This document shows positions 19,319 through 27,374 of a stretch of 64,000 nt of DNA, in pieces. Position 1 is the first letter of the stretch; every line of letters starts with the position of its first letter. Source of the DNA: Shinella sp. WSJ-2 (GTDB lineage Bacteria > Pseudomonadota > Alphaproteobacteria > Rhizobiales > Rhizobiaceae). The notes beneath the pieces were generated by a model, which saw only the letters and a program-made list of their open reading frames with translations, did no database searches and was not told the origin of the DNA. The position numbers were made by a program, and so were the translations under genes. The stretch lies in NCBI RefSeq assembly GCF_003432075.1, contig NZ_QWBU01000009.1, forward strand, positions 124,001 through 188,000, in the 5' to 3' direction.

Positions 19319-20935
19319 TCAATGCTCCCGCAGGCGAAAACGCTGGATCTTTCCGGTCGCCGTCTTCGGCAGAGCCTCCAGGAATTTCACCGAGCGCGGA
19401 TATTTGTAAGGCGCAATCAGTGCCTTCACATGGTCCTGCAACCGCTTGATCGTCGCTTCGTCTGCCGAGACGCCGGCTACCAGCACGACATGGGCCTCGA
19501 CGATCTGACCGCGGTCGCCATCCGGCGCGCCGACCACGGCGCATTCGGCCACGTCGGCATGCGCAATCAGCGCTGCCTCCACTTCCGGGCCGGCAATGTT
19601 GTAGCCGGCGCTGACGATCATGTCGTCCGAGCGGGCGGCGAAATGGAAGAAGCCGTCCTCGTCCTGGAAGAAGGCATCGCCGGTGAGGTTCCAGCCGTCG
19701 CGGACATAGTCACGCTGGCGGTCGTCGGCCATGTAGCGGCAACCGGTCGGGCCTCGCACGGCCAGTCGTCCGACCGTGCCGCGCGGCACTTCCTGCATGT
19801 CCTCATCGACGATCCGCGCTTCGTAACCACCAACCGGCTTGCCGGTGGAGGCCGGCTTGCGGTCTTCGAAGCGGTTGGAGATGAAGATGTGCAGCATTTC
19901 GGTGGCGCCGATGCCATCGAGGATCGGCTTGCCGGTCTTTTGGGTCCATTCCTCGAAGACGGGGCCGGGCAAGGTTTCGCCGGCGGAGATGGCGACGCGC
20001 AGCGACGAGAGGTCGGCACCGGCATCCATCGCCTTCAGCATCGCGCGATAGGCGGTGGGCGCGGTGAAGGAAATCGTCGCCTTGTAGGTCTCGATGATCT
20101 CGACCATCTGCGGCGGCGTCGCCTGTTCAAGCAGGGTCGCGGCGGCACCGAAGCGCAGCGGGAAAATGGCAAGGCCGCCGAGGCCGAAGGTGAAGGCGAG
20201 CGGCGGCGAGCCGACGAAGACGTCCTCCGGCGTCACGCCGAGCACGTCCTTGGCATAGCCGTCGGCAATCATCAGCAGGTCGCGGTGGAAATGCATGGTG
20301 GCCTTGGGTACGCCCGTCGTGCCCGAGGTAAAGCCGAGCAGCGCCACGTCATCGCGGCCGGTGTGCACGGCCTCGAAGATCACGGACTTGTCGAGGGCGG
20401 CCCGGTCGAGTTCGGCGTCGTGATTGGCGGTGCCGTCGAAGCCGATGACCTGTTTGAGGTAGCGGCTGTCCTTGGCGCAGGCGATCATCTCGTCCATCAG
20501 GCGCGTGTCGCAGAGCGCCAGGCTGATCTCCGCCTTGTCGACGATCTTGGTCAACTCCCCCGCACGCAACATCGGCATCGTGTTGACGACGACCGCGCCC
20601 GCCTTGGTGGCGGCGAGCCAGCAGGCGACCATGGCGGGATTGTTGGCCGAGCGGATGAGGATGCGGTTGCCGGGCTTCACGCCGTAATTCTCGACCAGCG
20701 CATGGGCCAGCCGGTTCGTCCAGTCGGACAGTTCCTTGTAGGTGCGGCGGCGGCCGTTGCCGATGAGGGCGGTGCGATCGCCGAAACCCTTGGCGACCAC
20801 CGCATCCGTCAGCTCGACGGCGGCGTTGATGCGGTCGGGATAGTCGAACCCTTCGAGCAGGAAATCCGGCCATTCCTCCGGCGGCGGCAGGTTATCGCGG
20901 GTGAACGTATCGACGTGAGCGGTCGGTCCAAGCAT
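19319..20935 (-). CDS. aryl-CoA ligase, probable 2-aminobenzoate (anthranilate)-CoA ligase
   Basis: The ATG at 20935 gives MLGPTAHVDTF and 538 residues, matching benzoate/anthranilate-CoA ligases. In-frame TTG (20977) and ATG (20971) starts exist. The AMP-binding P-loop LLGFTSGTTGVPKATMHFH, the GIGATEMLH motif and the C-terminal catalytic Lys in KTATGKIQRF are intact. The enzyme activates an aromatic acid with ATP and CoA. Position in front of kynA, together with a kynureninase and an anthraniloyl-CoA monooxygenase in the same island, points to anthranilate. Benzoate or salicylate ligases are alternatives. It heads the ligase-kynA-livKHMGF operon. Confidence 0.88.
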   Translation of the reverse strand: MLGPTAHVDTFTRDNLPPPEEWPDFLLEGFDYPDRINAAVELTDAVVAKGFGDRTALIGNGRRRTYKELSDWTNRLAHALVENYGVKPGNRILIRSANNPAMVACWLAATKAGAVVVNTMPMLRAGELTKIVDKAEISLALCDTRLMDEMIACAKDSRYLKQVIGFDGTANHDAELDRAALDKSVIFEAVHTGRDDVALLGFTSGTTGVPKATMHFHRDLLMIADGYAKDVLGVTPEDVFVGSPPLAFTFGLGGLAIFPLRFGAAATLLEQATPPQMVEIIETYKATISFTAPTAYRAMLKAMDAGADLSSLRVAISAGETLPGPVFEEWTQKTGKPILDGIGATEMLHIFISNRFEDRKPASTGKPVGGYEARIVDEDMQEVPRGTVGRLAVRGPTGCRYMADDRQRDYVRDGWNLTGDAFFQDEDGFFHFAARSDDMIVSAGYNIAGPEVEAALIAHADVAECAVVGAPDGDRGQIVEAHVVLVAGVSADEATIKRLQDHVKALIAPYKYPRSVKFLEALPKTATGKIQRFRLREH

Positions 20936-21133
20936 GTGACGGCTATTCCCCCTGTTCGTGCCGGCCCGCATGGTCAAAGCCGGCCGGTCAACACGCCGCG
21001 CGGTGCCCCACAGCCGGGCGAAGCTTCGCCGAACCGTCTCGTCGCGCGGGAAAAATCATCTGGTGTGATGGGCACAGCGAAGACCTCCACTTCCGCGCTG
21101 AACATGAGGCAGCATGGCACCTGTCAAAAATTA

Positions 21134-21149
21134 TTTCAAGCCTAAAGTT
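21134..21149. promoter_or_regulatory. second copy of the candidate catabolic operator
   Basis: TTTCAAGCCTAAAGTT matches the site at 7241-7256 in 14 of 16 positions. It lies in the divergent region between the CoA-ligase operon (199 nt away) and the formamidase gene (80 nt away), so one regulator could act on both. Recognition by the MarR protein is inferred. Confidence 0.5.
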
Positions 21150-21228
21150 TCTCGCGCCAATGGCATTGCCTTTGTCGTCCATCCGCGCGATTTCTAGCCC
21201 GCTGACAACGCGAAGGAGGAGTGCGGCA

Positions 21229-22059
21229 ATGCTGGAACACCGGATATCGGATTGGGACGACGCCTATTCCAACGGCGCGAACATCGCGCGCGGCGATCGC
21301 TGGCCGGCCTCCTGGGTGGAGCCTGCCGAAACCTTCCGCACCACCCTGGCCGCCGCCGGCCGCGCGAAACTCGACATCGCTTACGGCGACCGGCCGCGCA
21401 ACCGGCTCGATCTCTTCCTGCCGGAGGGCACGCCAAAAGGTCTTGTCGTCTTCGTGCATGGCGGCTTCTGGCTTCAGCTCGACAAAAGCTTCTGGTCACA
21501 TCTGGCCGCCGGCAGCATCGAGGGCGGTTATGCCGTCGCCATGCCGTCCTATACGCTTTGCCCCGAGGTGCGCATCGCGGAGATCGTGAAGGAGATCGCC
21601 GCGGCAGTGACGGAAGCGGCACGCCATGTGGAGGGACCGCTGATGCTGACAGGGCATTCGGCCGGCGGCCATCTCGCGAGCCGCATGGTGACGGCGACGG
21701 CACCACTCGCGCCGGAGGTCCAGGGGCGCATCCGCAACGTCGTCTCGATTTCAGGCGTGCACGACCTGCGACCAATGCTCTCGACCGCCATGAATGCAAG
21801 GCTTGCCATCGACGAGGCGGAGGCACTGGCGGAAAGCCCCGCCTTGCTGCGACCCATGCGGAATGCCCGCATCACCTGCTGGGTCGGCGGCAACGAGCGT
21901 TCGGAATTCCTGCGGCAGAACGCCCTGCTCGCCAATATCTGGACCGGCCTCGGCGCGACCACGGTGGAGGTCGTCGAGCCGGACAGGCACCATTTCAACG
22001 TCATCGATGGCCTTGCCGATGCGCAGCATCCGTTGACGCGCCAGCTTCTATCCATCTGA
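21229..22059 (+). CDS. alpha/beta hydrolase, probable kynurenine formamidase (arylformamidase)
   Basis: The ATG at 21229 is preferred over an in-frame upstream ATG at 21160 because an AAGGAGGA site lies 9 nt before it. The 276-residue protein has the HGGFW motif typical of animal/yeast-type kynurenine formamidases, the nucleophile elbow GHSAGG, and a C-terminal catalytic His in HHFNVIDGL. It would hydrolyse N-formylkynurenine to kynurenine and formate (EC 3.5.1.9), supplying the otherwise missing step between KynA and KynU. It is divergent from the ligase-kynA operon. It is not the metal-dependent KynB family common in bacteria. Confidence 0.85.
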   Translation: MLEHRISDWDDAYSNGANIARGDRWPASWVEPAETFRTTLAAAGRAKLDIAYGDRPRNRLDLFLPEGTPKGLVVFVHGGFWLQLDKSFWSHLAAGSIEGGYAVAMPSYTLCPEVRIAEIVKEIAAAVTEAARHVEGPLMLTGHSAGGHLASRMVTATAPLAPEVQGRIRNVVSISGVHDLRPMLSTAMNARLAIDEAEALAESPALLRPMRNARITCWVGGNERSEFLRQNALLANIWTGLGATTVEVVEPDRHHFNVIDGLADAQHPLTRQLLSI

Positions 22060-22310
22060 CGACATTAGCGATCCGGCGAGAGACGGCCACAGCGATGGCC
22101 TTGGGATTTTTCCTGCTTGAGCGCCTTGTCCCTTTTCATCGGTCGACAAGACCCGAACTTGCTTTTGGTGATGCTTGATGGTCTGGACGCCGATGGCCGT
22201 GGCGCTGTGCGTCTTGGACACGCCGGGATCGCCGAGAGGACGATGTTGTTGGCGTCGTTGATGAAGTCGCATTGCTGCCGCTGGCCCTGGGTGTTGTTTA
22301 TTTCACGGCT
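22060..22310 (-). pseudogene. relic of IS21-type istB ATPase gene
   Basis: The minus strand encodes a fragment around GDPGVSKTHSATAIG, which resembles the Walker A region of IstB (GPPGVGKTHLA) with substitutions and stops on both sides. No transposase partner or terminal repeats were found. The surrounding 22060-22539 stretch otherwise holds no recognised gene, apart from the arsR promoter at its end. It marks an old transposition event between the tryptophan and arsenic regions. Confidence 0.6.
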
Positions 22311-22505
22311 GGGTAAGGCTGCGACGACAGTTTCCCTTTGCACCACGAGCCGGCCATTTTCACGTTGATCTCACTGACCAAAATGGGGCCGGTTGCTGAC
22401 AGTCTGCTCTCGCGATCAAATTGCGAGAAACGGCCATCCTGCTGCTCAGGTGTATATAGGGCCAAGCACGGATTAGCCCTACGCAATGTCAGTAGTCGCG
22501 TGCAA

Positions 22506-22539
22506 TTGACAATCGCAACATATCCGATAATCTGGATAT
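22506..22539 (+). promoter_or_regulatory. ars promoter with ArsR-type operator
   Basis: A TTGACA hexamer (22506-22511) is followed by an inverted repeat ATATCC-N8-GGATAT (22520-22539) that spans the probable -10 (GATAAT or TAATCT). The arsR ATG begins at 22540, directly after the repeat, leaving no room for a ribosome site, so the mRNA is probably leaderless. Repressor binding here would block RNA polymerase. Confidence 0.6.
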
Positions 22540-22893
22540 ATGGATAACACCACAGCAATTGCGGCGCTCGGCGCCTTGGCACAGGCCACGCGACTGGAGA
22601 CCTTCCGGCTTCTGGTCCGGCATGAACCCGATGGCATCCCGGCCGGCGAACTCGCCCGCCTTATCGATGTGCCGCAGAACACCATGTCGGCGCATCTCGC
22701 GACGCTCTCGCGGGCAGGCTTGGTGACGAGCGAGCGGCAGAGCCGGTCGATCATCTACCGGGCAGACCTCGCCGGCCTGCGAGAGCTGACCCTGTTCCTC
22801 CTGAAGGACTGCTGCGGCGGATCGACGGAGCTTTGCGCTCCGCTCATCGCCGAGCTGACGCCCTGCTGCGCCCCGGAGGCGAAGCTGTCATGA
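22540..22893 (+). CDS. arsR: ArsR/SmtB family arsenic-responsive repressor
   Basis: This 117-residue winged-helix protein has the ArsR layout: QATRLETFRLLVRHEPDGIPAGELA, a recognition helix around PQNTMSAHLATLSRAGLV, and RSIIYRAD in the wing. A Cys pair (DCCGG) with further Cys residues near the C-terminus (ELCAPL, TPCCAP) probably binds As(III), as in the Acidithiobacillus/Corynebacterium-type repressors with C-terminal cysteines. It overlaps the next gene by 4 nt and probably represses the whole operon. Confidence 0.93.
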   Translation: MDNTTAIAALGALAQATRLETFRLLVRHEPDGIPAGELARLIDVPQNTMSAHLATLSRAGLVTSERQSRSIIYRADLAGLRELTLFLLKDCCGGSTELCAPLIAELTPCCAPEAKLS

Positions 22894-23330
22894 GCGCGAT
22901 CAGGTTGGAGCAAATTGAAGGCAACGACGCTGGCCTCAAGGCAGCCTTGACGGAAGCACATCTGCCAACTGACGACATCGAGGATCACGGCCGCACCTTC
23001 TACAGGGCGCTGTCATCGGATGGCCGGGCTATCGGTTTCCTCGGTGTCGAGCGCTGCGGCGACGATTTTCTCCTCCGTTCGGTCGTCGTGCTTCCCGATC
23101 ATCGGGGGCAAGGACTGGGGAGCGTTTTGGTCGAGCGGGCGGTGGCGGGTCTCGATCAAGCCGGCGACGTCTTCCTTGCCACGACGAGCGCAGCACCGTT
23201 CTTCACGCGCGTCGGATTTTTTGAAGTCCTGCGAGACAGCGTTCCCGCAGCCGTGCTGGCGACCCGCCAGCTTTCCTCCATCTGCCCATCATCGGCGACG
23301 ATCATGAAGCTTATCCGGCCGCCGACCTAA
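22890..23330 (+). CDS. GNAT acetyltransferase, ArsN2-like
   Basis: The ATG at 22890 overlaps the arsR stop (ATGA) and gives 146 residues. The GNAT acetyl-CoA site VVLPDHRGQGLGSVLV is clear. Small GNAT proteins of this kind (ArsN2) are common between arsR and arsC genes and are linked to resistance against arsenic compounds. Acetylation of a specific organoarsenical is not shown here. The family relation rests on the context as much as on sequence. Confidence 0.8.
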   Translation: MSAIRLEQIEGNDAGLKAALTEAHLPTDDIEDHGRTFYRALSSDGRAIGFLGVERCGDDFLLRSVVVLPDHRGQGLGSVLVERAVAGLDQAGDVFLATTSAAPFFTRVGFFEVLRDSVPAAVLATRQLSSICPSSATIMKLIRPPT

Positions 23331-23345
23331 CCACGGACCACGACC

Positions 23346-23873
23346 ATGACCGATAAGACCTACAACGTGCTCTTCCTCTGCACGGGCAATTCCGCTCGTT
23401 CTATTCTCGCCGAATCCATCCTCAACAAGGAAGGTGGCGGACGATTCAAAGCCTTCTCCGCCGGTAGCCAGCCGAAGGGTGAGGTTAATCCGCATGCCCT
23501 GAAGGAACTGGAGGCACTCGGCTATCCATCGACGGGCTTCTCGTCGAAGAGCTGGGATGTGTTTGCGGAACCCGGCGCGCCGCAGATGGATTTCATCTTC
23601 ACCGTCTGCGACAGCGCCGCCGGCGAAGCCTGTCCCGTCTGGATCGGCCATCCGATGACCGCCCATTGGGGTGTCGAAGACCCTGCCGCCGTCACGGGAT
23701 CGGACGTCGAGATCCAGCGTGCCTTCGCACAGGCCGCGCGTTTCCTCAAGAACCGGATTGCCGCGTTCGTCAGTCTGCCGCTGGCATCCATCGATCACAT
23801 GGCGCTTGAGACGAAGCTTCGCCAGATCGGTGCGATGGAAGGTTCGACGTCGCCGCAGGGAAAGTCCGCCTGA
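23346..23873 (+). CDS. arsC: arsenate reductase, low-molecular-weight phosphatase (thioredoxin) type
   Basis: The 175-residue protein begins with the LMW-phosphatase P-loop FLCTGNSARS (CX5R), which forms the arsenate-binding site. It then has the helix SILAESILN and the ...VCDSAAGEACPVW loop with the additional Cys residues used in disulfide relay. It reduces arsenate to arsenite in the cytoplasm. Its stop overlaps the ACR3 start. A second, unrelated arsenate reductase is encoded in the same operon. Confidence 0.92.
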   Translation: MTDKTYNVLFLCTGNSARSILAESILNKEGGGRFKAFSAGSQPKGEVNPHALKELEALGYPSTGFSSKSWDVFAEPGAPQMDFIFTVCDSAAGEACPVWIGHPMTAHWGVEDPAAVTGSDVEIQRAFAQAARFLKNRIAAFVSLPLASIDHMALETKLRQIGAMEGSTSPQGKSA

Positions 23874-24931
23874 TGTCCACGTTCGAGCGCTATCTGACCA
23901 TCTGGGTATTCCTGTGCATCATCGCCGGTGTCGCCCTCGGCCATCTCATGCCCGGCCTCTTTCAGATCATCGGCGCGGCCGAGGTCGCCAAGGTGAACAT
24001 TCCCGTCGCGATCCTGATCTGGCTGATGATCATTCCGATGCTGCTCAAGATCGATTTCCGGTCTCTGGCGCAGGTCGGCACCTACTGGCGCGGTATCGGC
24101 GTGACCTTGTTCATCAACTGGGCCGTCAAGCCGTTCTCCATGGCACTGCTCGGCTGGCTTTTCATCGGTTGGCTGTTCCGCCTATACCTGCCTGCCGACC
24201 AGATCGACTCCTATATCGCAGGGCTGATCATTCTCGCCGCGGCTCCCTGCACCGCGATGGTGTTCGTCTGGAGCAACCTGACACGCGGGGAGCCATTGTT
24301 CACGCTGTCTCAGGTCGCGTTGAACGATGCCATCATGGTCGTCGCCTTTGCTCCGATCGTAGGCTTATTGCTCGGCCTCTCCGCGATCACCGTGCCTTGG
24401 GATACGCTTGTTCTTTCCGTCGCCCTCTATATCGTCGTGCCCGTCATTATCGCGCAGGTCATCCGCCGCCGCCTCACGGTTGGCGGTACGGCTCGCGCAC
24501 TGGATGGCGTGCTGGCAAGGTTGCAGCCGATCTCACTGGTGGCGCTGCTTGCGACGCTGGTTCTGCTCTTCGCCTTTCAGGGCGAGCAGATCATCGACCA
24601 GCCCGCCGTCATCGGCTTGCTCGCCGTGCCGATCCTGATCCAAGTCTATCTGAACTCCGGGCTTGCTTATCTGCTCAACCGGATGACCGGCGAACGGCAT
24701 TGCGTTGCCGGGCCATCGGCTCTGATCGGCGCCAGCAATTTCTTCGAGCTTGCGGTTGCTGCCGCCATCAGCCTGTTCGGCTTCCAGTCCGGCGCAGCAC
24801 TCGCCACCGTCGTTGGCGTGCTCATCGAGGTTCCGGTCATGCTCTCGGTCGTCTGGATCGTGAACCGCTCGAAGGACTGGTACGAGGCCGCCCCCGCTGT
24901 TTCCAGAACCACCGCCACCGAAAGGCACTGA
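23873..24931 (+). CDS. acr3: ACR3 family arsenite efflux transporter
   Basis: This 352-residue membrane protein has about ten segments and ACR3 hallmarks: the pore Cys in AAAPCTAMVFVWS, the GASNFFELAVA motif with its conserved Glu, and PVAILIWLMIIPML near the N-terminus. It exports As(OH)3 driven by the proton gradient. The ATG at 23873 overlaps the arsC stop, so reduction and export are coupled at translation. Confidence 0.95.
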   Translation: MSTFERYLTIWVFLCIIAGVALGHLMPGLFQIIGAAEVAKVNIPVAILIWLMIIPMLLKIDFRSLAQVGTYWRGIGVTLFINWAVKPFSMALLGWLFIGWLFRLYLPADQIDSYIAGLIILAAAPCTAMVFVWSNLTRGEPLFTLSQVALNDAIMVVAFAPIVGLLLGLSAITVPWDTLVLSVALYIVVPVIIAQVIRRRLTVGGTARALDGVLARLQPISLVALLATLVLLFAFQGEQIIDQPAVIGLLAVPILIQVYLNSGLAYLLNRMTGERHCVAGPSALIGASNFFELAVAAAISLFGFQSGAALATVVGVLIEVPVMLSVVWIVNRSKDWYEAAPAVSRTTATERH

Positions 24932-24933
24932 CC

Positions 24934-25356
24934 ATGGACGCGACCATCTATCACAACCCCGCCTGCGGGACGTCCCGCAACACGCTGGCGCTGATCCGCG
25001 CTGCCGGCATCGAACCTGCTGTCATTGAGTATTTGCTGAACCCGCCGACGCGCGAGCAGCTTGCGACGATGATCGCGGACGCTGGCTTGAATGTTCGGGA
25101 AGCTATTCGCGAGAAAGGCACGCCTTATGCCGAACTCGGTCTGGACAACCCAGACCTGACTGACGAGCAATTGCTCCACTCGATGATCGCGACGCCAATC
25201 CTGATCAATCGACCCTTCGTCGTGACACCGCTCGGCACCCGGCTCGCCCGTCCGTCCGAGGCGGTGCTCGACATCCTGCCCGACACCTTCAAGGGACCGT
25301 TCTTCAAGGAGGACGGTGAACAGATCCTCGACCAGGAAGGAAAGCGCATTGCCTGA
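24934..25356 (+). CDS. arsC: arsenate reductase, glutaredoxin (ArsC/Spx) type
   Basis: The 140-residue protein has the glutaredoxin-coupled arsenate reductase active site [13 protein letters not shown] with Cys11, and the arsenate-binding Arg residues in [16 protein letters not shown]. It uses glutathione/glutaredoxin, unlike the thioredoxin-type enzyme encoded at 23346. It starts 2 nt after the acr3 stop and overlaps arsH by 8 nt. Having both reductase types lets the cell draw on two reductant pools; this interpretation is inferred. Confidence 0.94.
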   Translation: MDATIYHNPACGTSRNTLALIRAAGIEPAVIEYLLNPPTREQLATMIADAGLNVREAIREKGTPYAELGLDNPDLTDEQLLHSMIATPILINRPFVVTPLGTRLARPSEAVLDILPDTFKGPFFKEDGEQILDQEGKRIA

Positions 25357-26059
25357 CACTTTCCCAGCACTGCGGGGCGATCACCTATATTCGACAGATC
25401 TCGATGCCCTGCGTCCGGCGTTCTCAACGCATAAGCCGCGCATCCTGATCCTCTACGGCTCGCTGCGTGAGGTGTCGTATAGCCGCCTGCTCGCATTCGA
25501 GGTCCGCCGGCTGCTCGAACGCCTTGGATGCGAGGTTCGTATCTTTGACCCGAAGGGCCTGCCGCTCCCTGACGAAGCGCCGGCGAGCCATCCGAAGGTG
25601 CAAGAATTGCGCGATCTTTCGCAATGGTCGGAAGGGCAGGTCTGGGTGAGCCCGGAACGCCACGGCGCGATGACCGGGATAATGAAGTCCCAGATCGACT
25701 GGATTCCACTCTCGGTCGGATCGGTCCGGCCGACGCAGGGCAAAACGCTTGCCGTTATGGAGGTGTCGGGCGGTAGCCAGTCCTTCAATGCAGTGAACCA
25801 GATGCGCATTCTCGGCCGCTGGATGCGGATGGTCACCATCCCGAACCAATCCTCGGTCGCCAAAGCCTATCAGGAGTTCGACGCCGATGGCCGGATGAAG
25901 CCCTCGTCCTACTACGACCGGGTGGTGGATGTCTGTGAGGAGCTGGTGAAGTTCACCGTCCTCACGCGCGACGCCTCCGCCTACCTCACCGACCGCTACA
26001 GTGAGCGCAAGGAACAGGCGGCCGAGCTTGAGAAGCGTGTATCGTTGCGGTCGATTTGA
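25349..26059 (+). CDS. arsH: NADPH-dependent FMN reductase / organoarsenical oxidase ArsH
   Basis: The TTG at 25349 is chosen because AGGAAGGA ends 8 nt upstream; the result is 236 residues starting [15 protein letters not shown]. The flavodoxin-like fold has the FMN phosphate loop [14 protein letters not shown] and the ArsH-specific [17 protein letters not shown]. ArsH oxidises trivalent organoarsenicals and reduces quinones or flavins with NADPH. It is the last gene of the ars operon. Confidence 0.93.
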   Translation: MPDTFPALRGDHLYSTDLDALRPAFSTHKPRILILYGSLREVSYSRLLAFEVRRLLERLGCEVRIFDPKGLPLPDEAPASHPKVQELRDLSQWSEGQVWVSPERHGAMTGIMKSQIDWIPLSVGSVRPTQGKTLAVMEVSGGSQSFNAVNQMRILGRWMRMVTIPNQSSVAKAYQEFDADGRMKPSSYYDRVVDVCEELVKFTVLTRDASAYLTDRYSERKEQAAELEKRVSLRSI

Positions 26060-26444
26060 AGGGCTTCGCTCATGTCGGATGCGCGAACGTCATGCCTCGT
26101 GCCACAGCCAGAATGCTGACCGAAGCCTGCGCTTGCAAAACTTGACGTTGGAATCCGTCGATCGGGAGACGCAAGTGCCATCACATACATGCCGGTGTGC
26201 CCGCCGACCACAGCCGTTGCGGTCAATACGGCCCGTTAGCCCCCACCAACGGAACCATCAAAATCCAAGCGCCCATGGTTGCAATCGCTTCTTATCCAGA
26301 GCCCGGGCACGGTTCATCCGCCAAATACCAGAATGGCGCGGCGCGACAGGGGTAGAACACCTCTTGCCTCCATTGGGACCATCGTGAAGATTACCGTTCC
26401 TACGCAGGGTTTGCTCTTTCCATAGAGTTCCAGGGAAACATTCC
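26060..26444. other. intergenic region between ars operon and pta, no gene recognised
   Basis: Open frames exist on both strands but none has a recognisable motif or ribosome site. No terminator hairpin or FixK-type box was seen. It presumably contains the pta-ackA promoter. Confidence 0.5.
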
Positions 26445-27374
26445 ATGAGCCGACAGACAGATGCGATCCTCACCCTTTGCCGTGCGCTGCCGCCCACCCG
26501 TATCGCGATCGTGCATCCGGTAAAGGCCAATGTCATTGCCGCCAGCTTCGAGGCGGTGCAGGAAGATCTGGTAACGCCGGTGCTCATCGGCCCGGCGGCG
26601 CGGATAACCGACGCGGCCAGAGAGGCCGGGGTCGATATCGCGGGGTGGGAGATCGTCGATACCGAGCACAGCCATGCGGCGGCGGTCAAGGCGGCGGAAC
26701 TGGCCGCGAGCGGCCATGTGGGTGCCATCATGAAGGGTTCGCTGCATACGGACGAGCTTCTGGGCGAGATCGTGAAGGCCGGCGCGGGGCTGCGCACGGA
26801 GCGGCGCATCTCGCACTGCTACCTCATGAGCATCGCATCCTATCCGAAACCGTTCATGATCACCGATGCCGCCGTCAACATCCTGCCCGATCTCGCGGTG
26901 AAGGCGGATATCGTCCAGAATGCGGTCGATCTCTGGCGCGTGGTGTTCGGCGAGGCGCGCGCGCCGAAGGTCGCCGCTCTCGCGGCGGTGGAAACGGTCA
27001 ATCCCAAGATGCAGGCGACCCTCGACGCCGCAGCACTCTGCAAGATGGCGGACCGCCGGCAGATCACCGGCTGCCTGATCGACGGGCCGCTTGCCTTCGA
27101 CAATGCGATCAGCCCGCAGGCAGCACGGGAGAAGGGCATAGAATCGGCCGTCGCCGGCGATGCTGACATCCTTCTCGTTCCCGATATCGAGGCCGGCAAC
27201 ATGCTGGCGAAGCAGCTCACGTTTCTTGGCAGCGCTGAGGCGGCCGGCATCGTGCTGGGCGCCCGCGTCCCCATCGTTCTGACAAGCCGGGCCGACGACC
27301 AGCGCACGCGCCTCCTGTCCTGCGCGCTTGCCTGCCTCCTCGCGGATGCCCGCGCCAAGGGCCGCATCAAATGA
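26445..27374 (+). CDS. pta: phosphate acetyltransferase (short form) / phosphate butyryltransferase family
   Basis: The 309-residue protein covers only the PTA_PTB catalytic domain, with MKGSLHTDELLGEIVK, RRISHCYLMS and VPDIEAGNMLAKQLTFLGSA-type motifs, and lacks the N-terminal DRTGG and P-loop regions of long Pta. It interconverts acetyl-CoA and acetyl phosphate. The next gene, ackA, overlaps its stop by 4 nt. Together with the phosphoketolase at 53565 it would turn sugar phosphates to acetyl-CoA or to acetate plus ATP under low oxygen. Confidence 0.9.
   Translation: MSRQTDAILTLCRALPPTRIAIVHPVKANVIAASFEAVQEDLVTPVLIGPAARITDAAREAGVDIAGWEIVDTEHSHAAAVKAAELAASGHVGAIMKGSLHTDELLGEIVKAGAGLRTERRISHCYLMSIASYPKPFMITDAAVNILPDLAVKADIVQNAVDLWRVVFGEARAPKVAALAAVETVNPKMQATLDAAALCKMADRRQITGCLIDGPLAFDNAISPQAAREKGIESAVAGDADILLVPDIEAGNMLAKQLTFLGSAEAAGIVLGARVPIVLTSRADDQRTRLLSCALACLLADARAKGRIK

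Noticed and set aside
18611-21145. 844-codon open frame on the plus strand
   Set aside because: It is antisense to the well-supported tryptophan dioxygenase and CoA-ligase genes. Long antisense frames are expected in GC-rich DNA and its translation has no family motif.
26001-26387. Open frame between arsH and pta
   Set aside because: No ribosome site, no motif and partial overlap with arsH; more likely chance.
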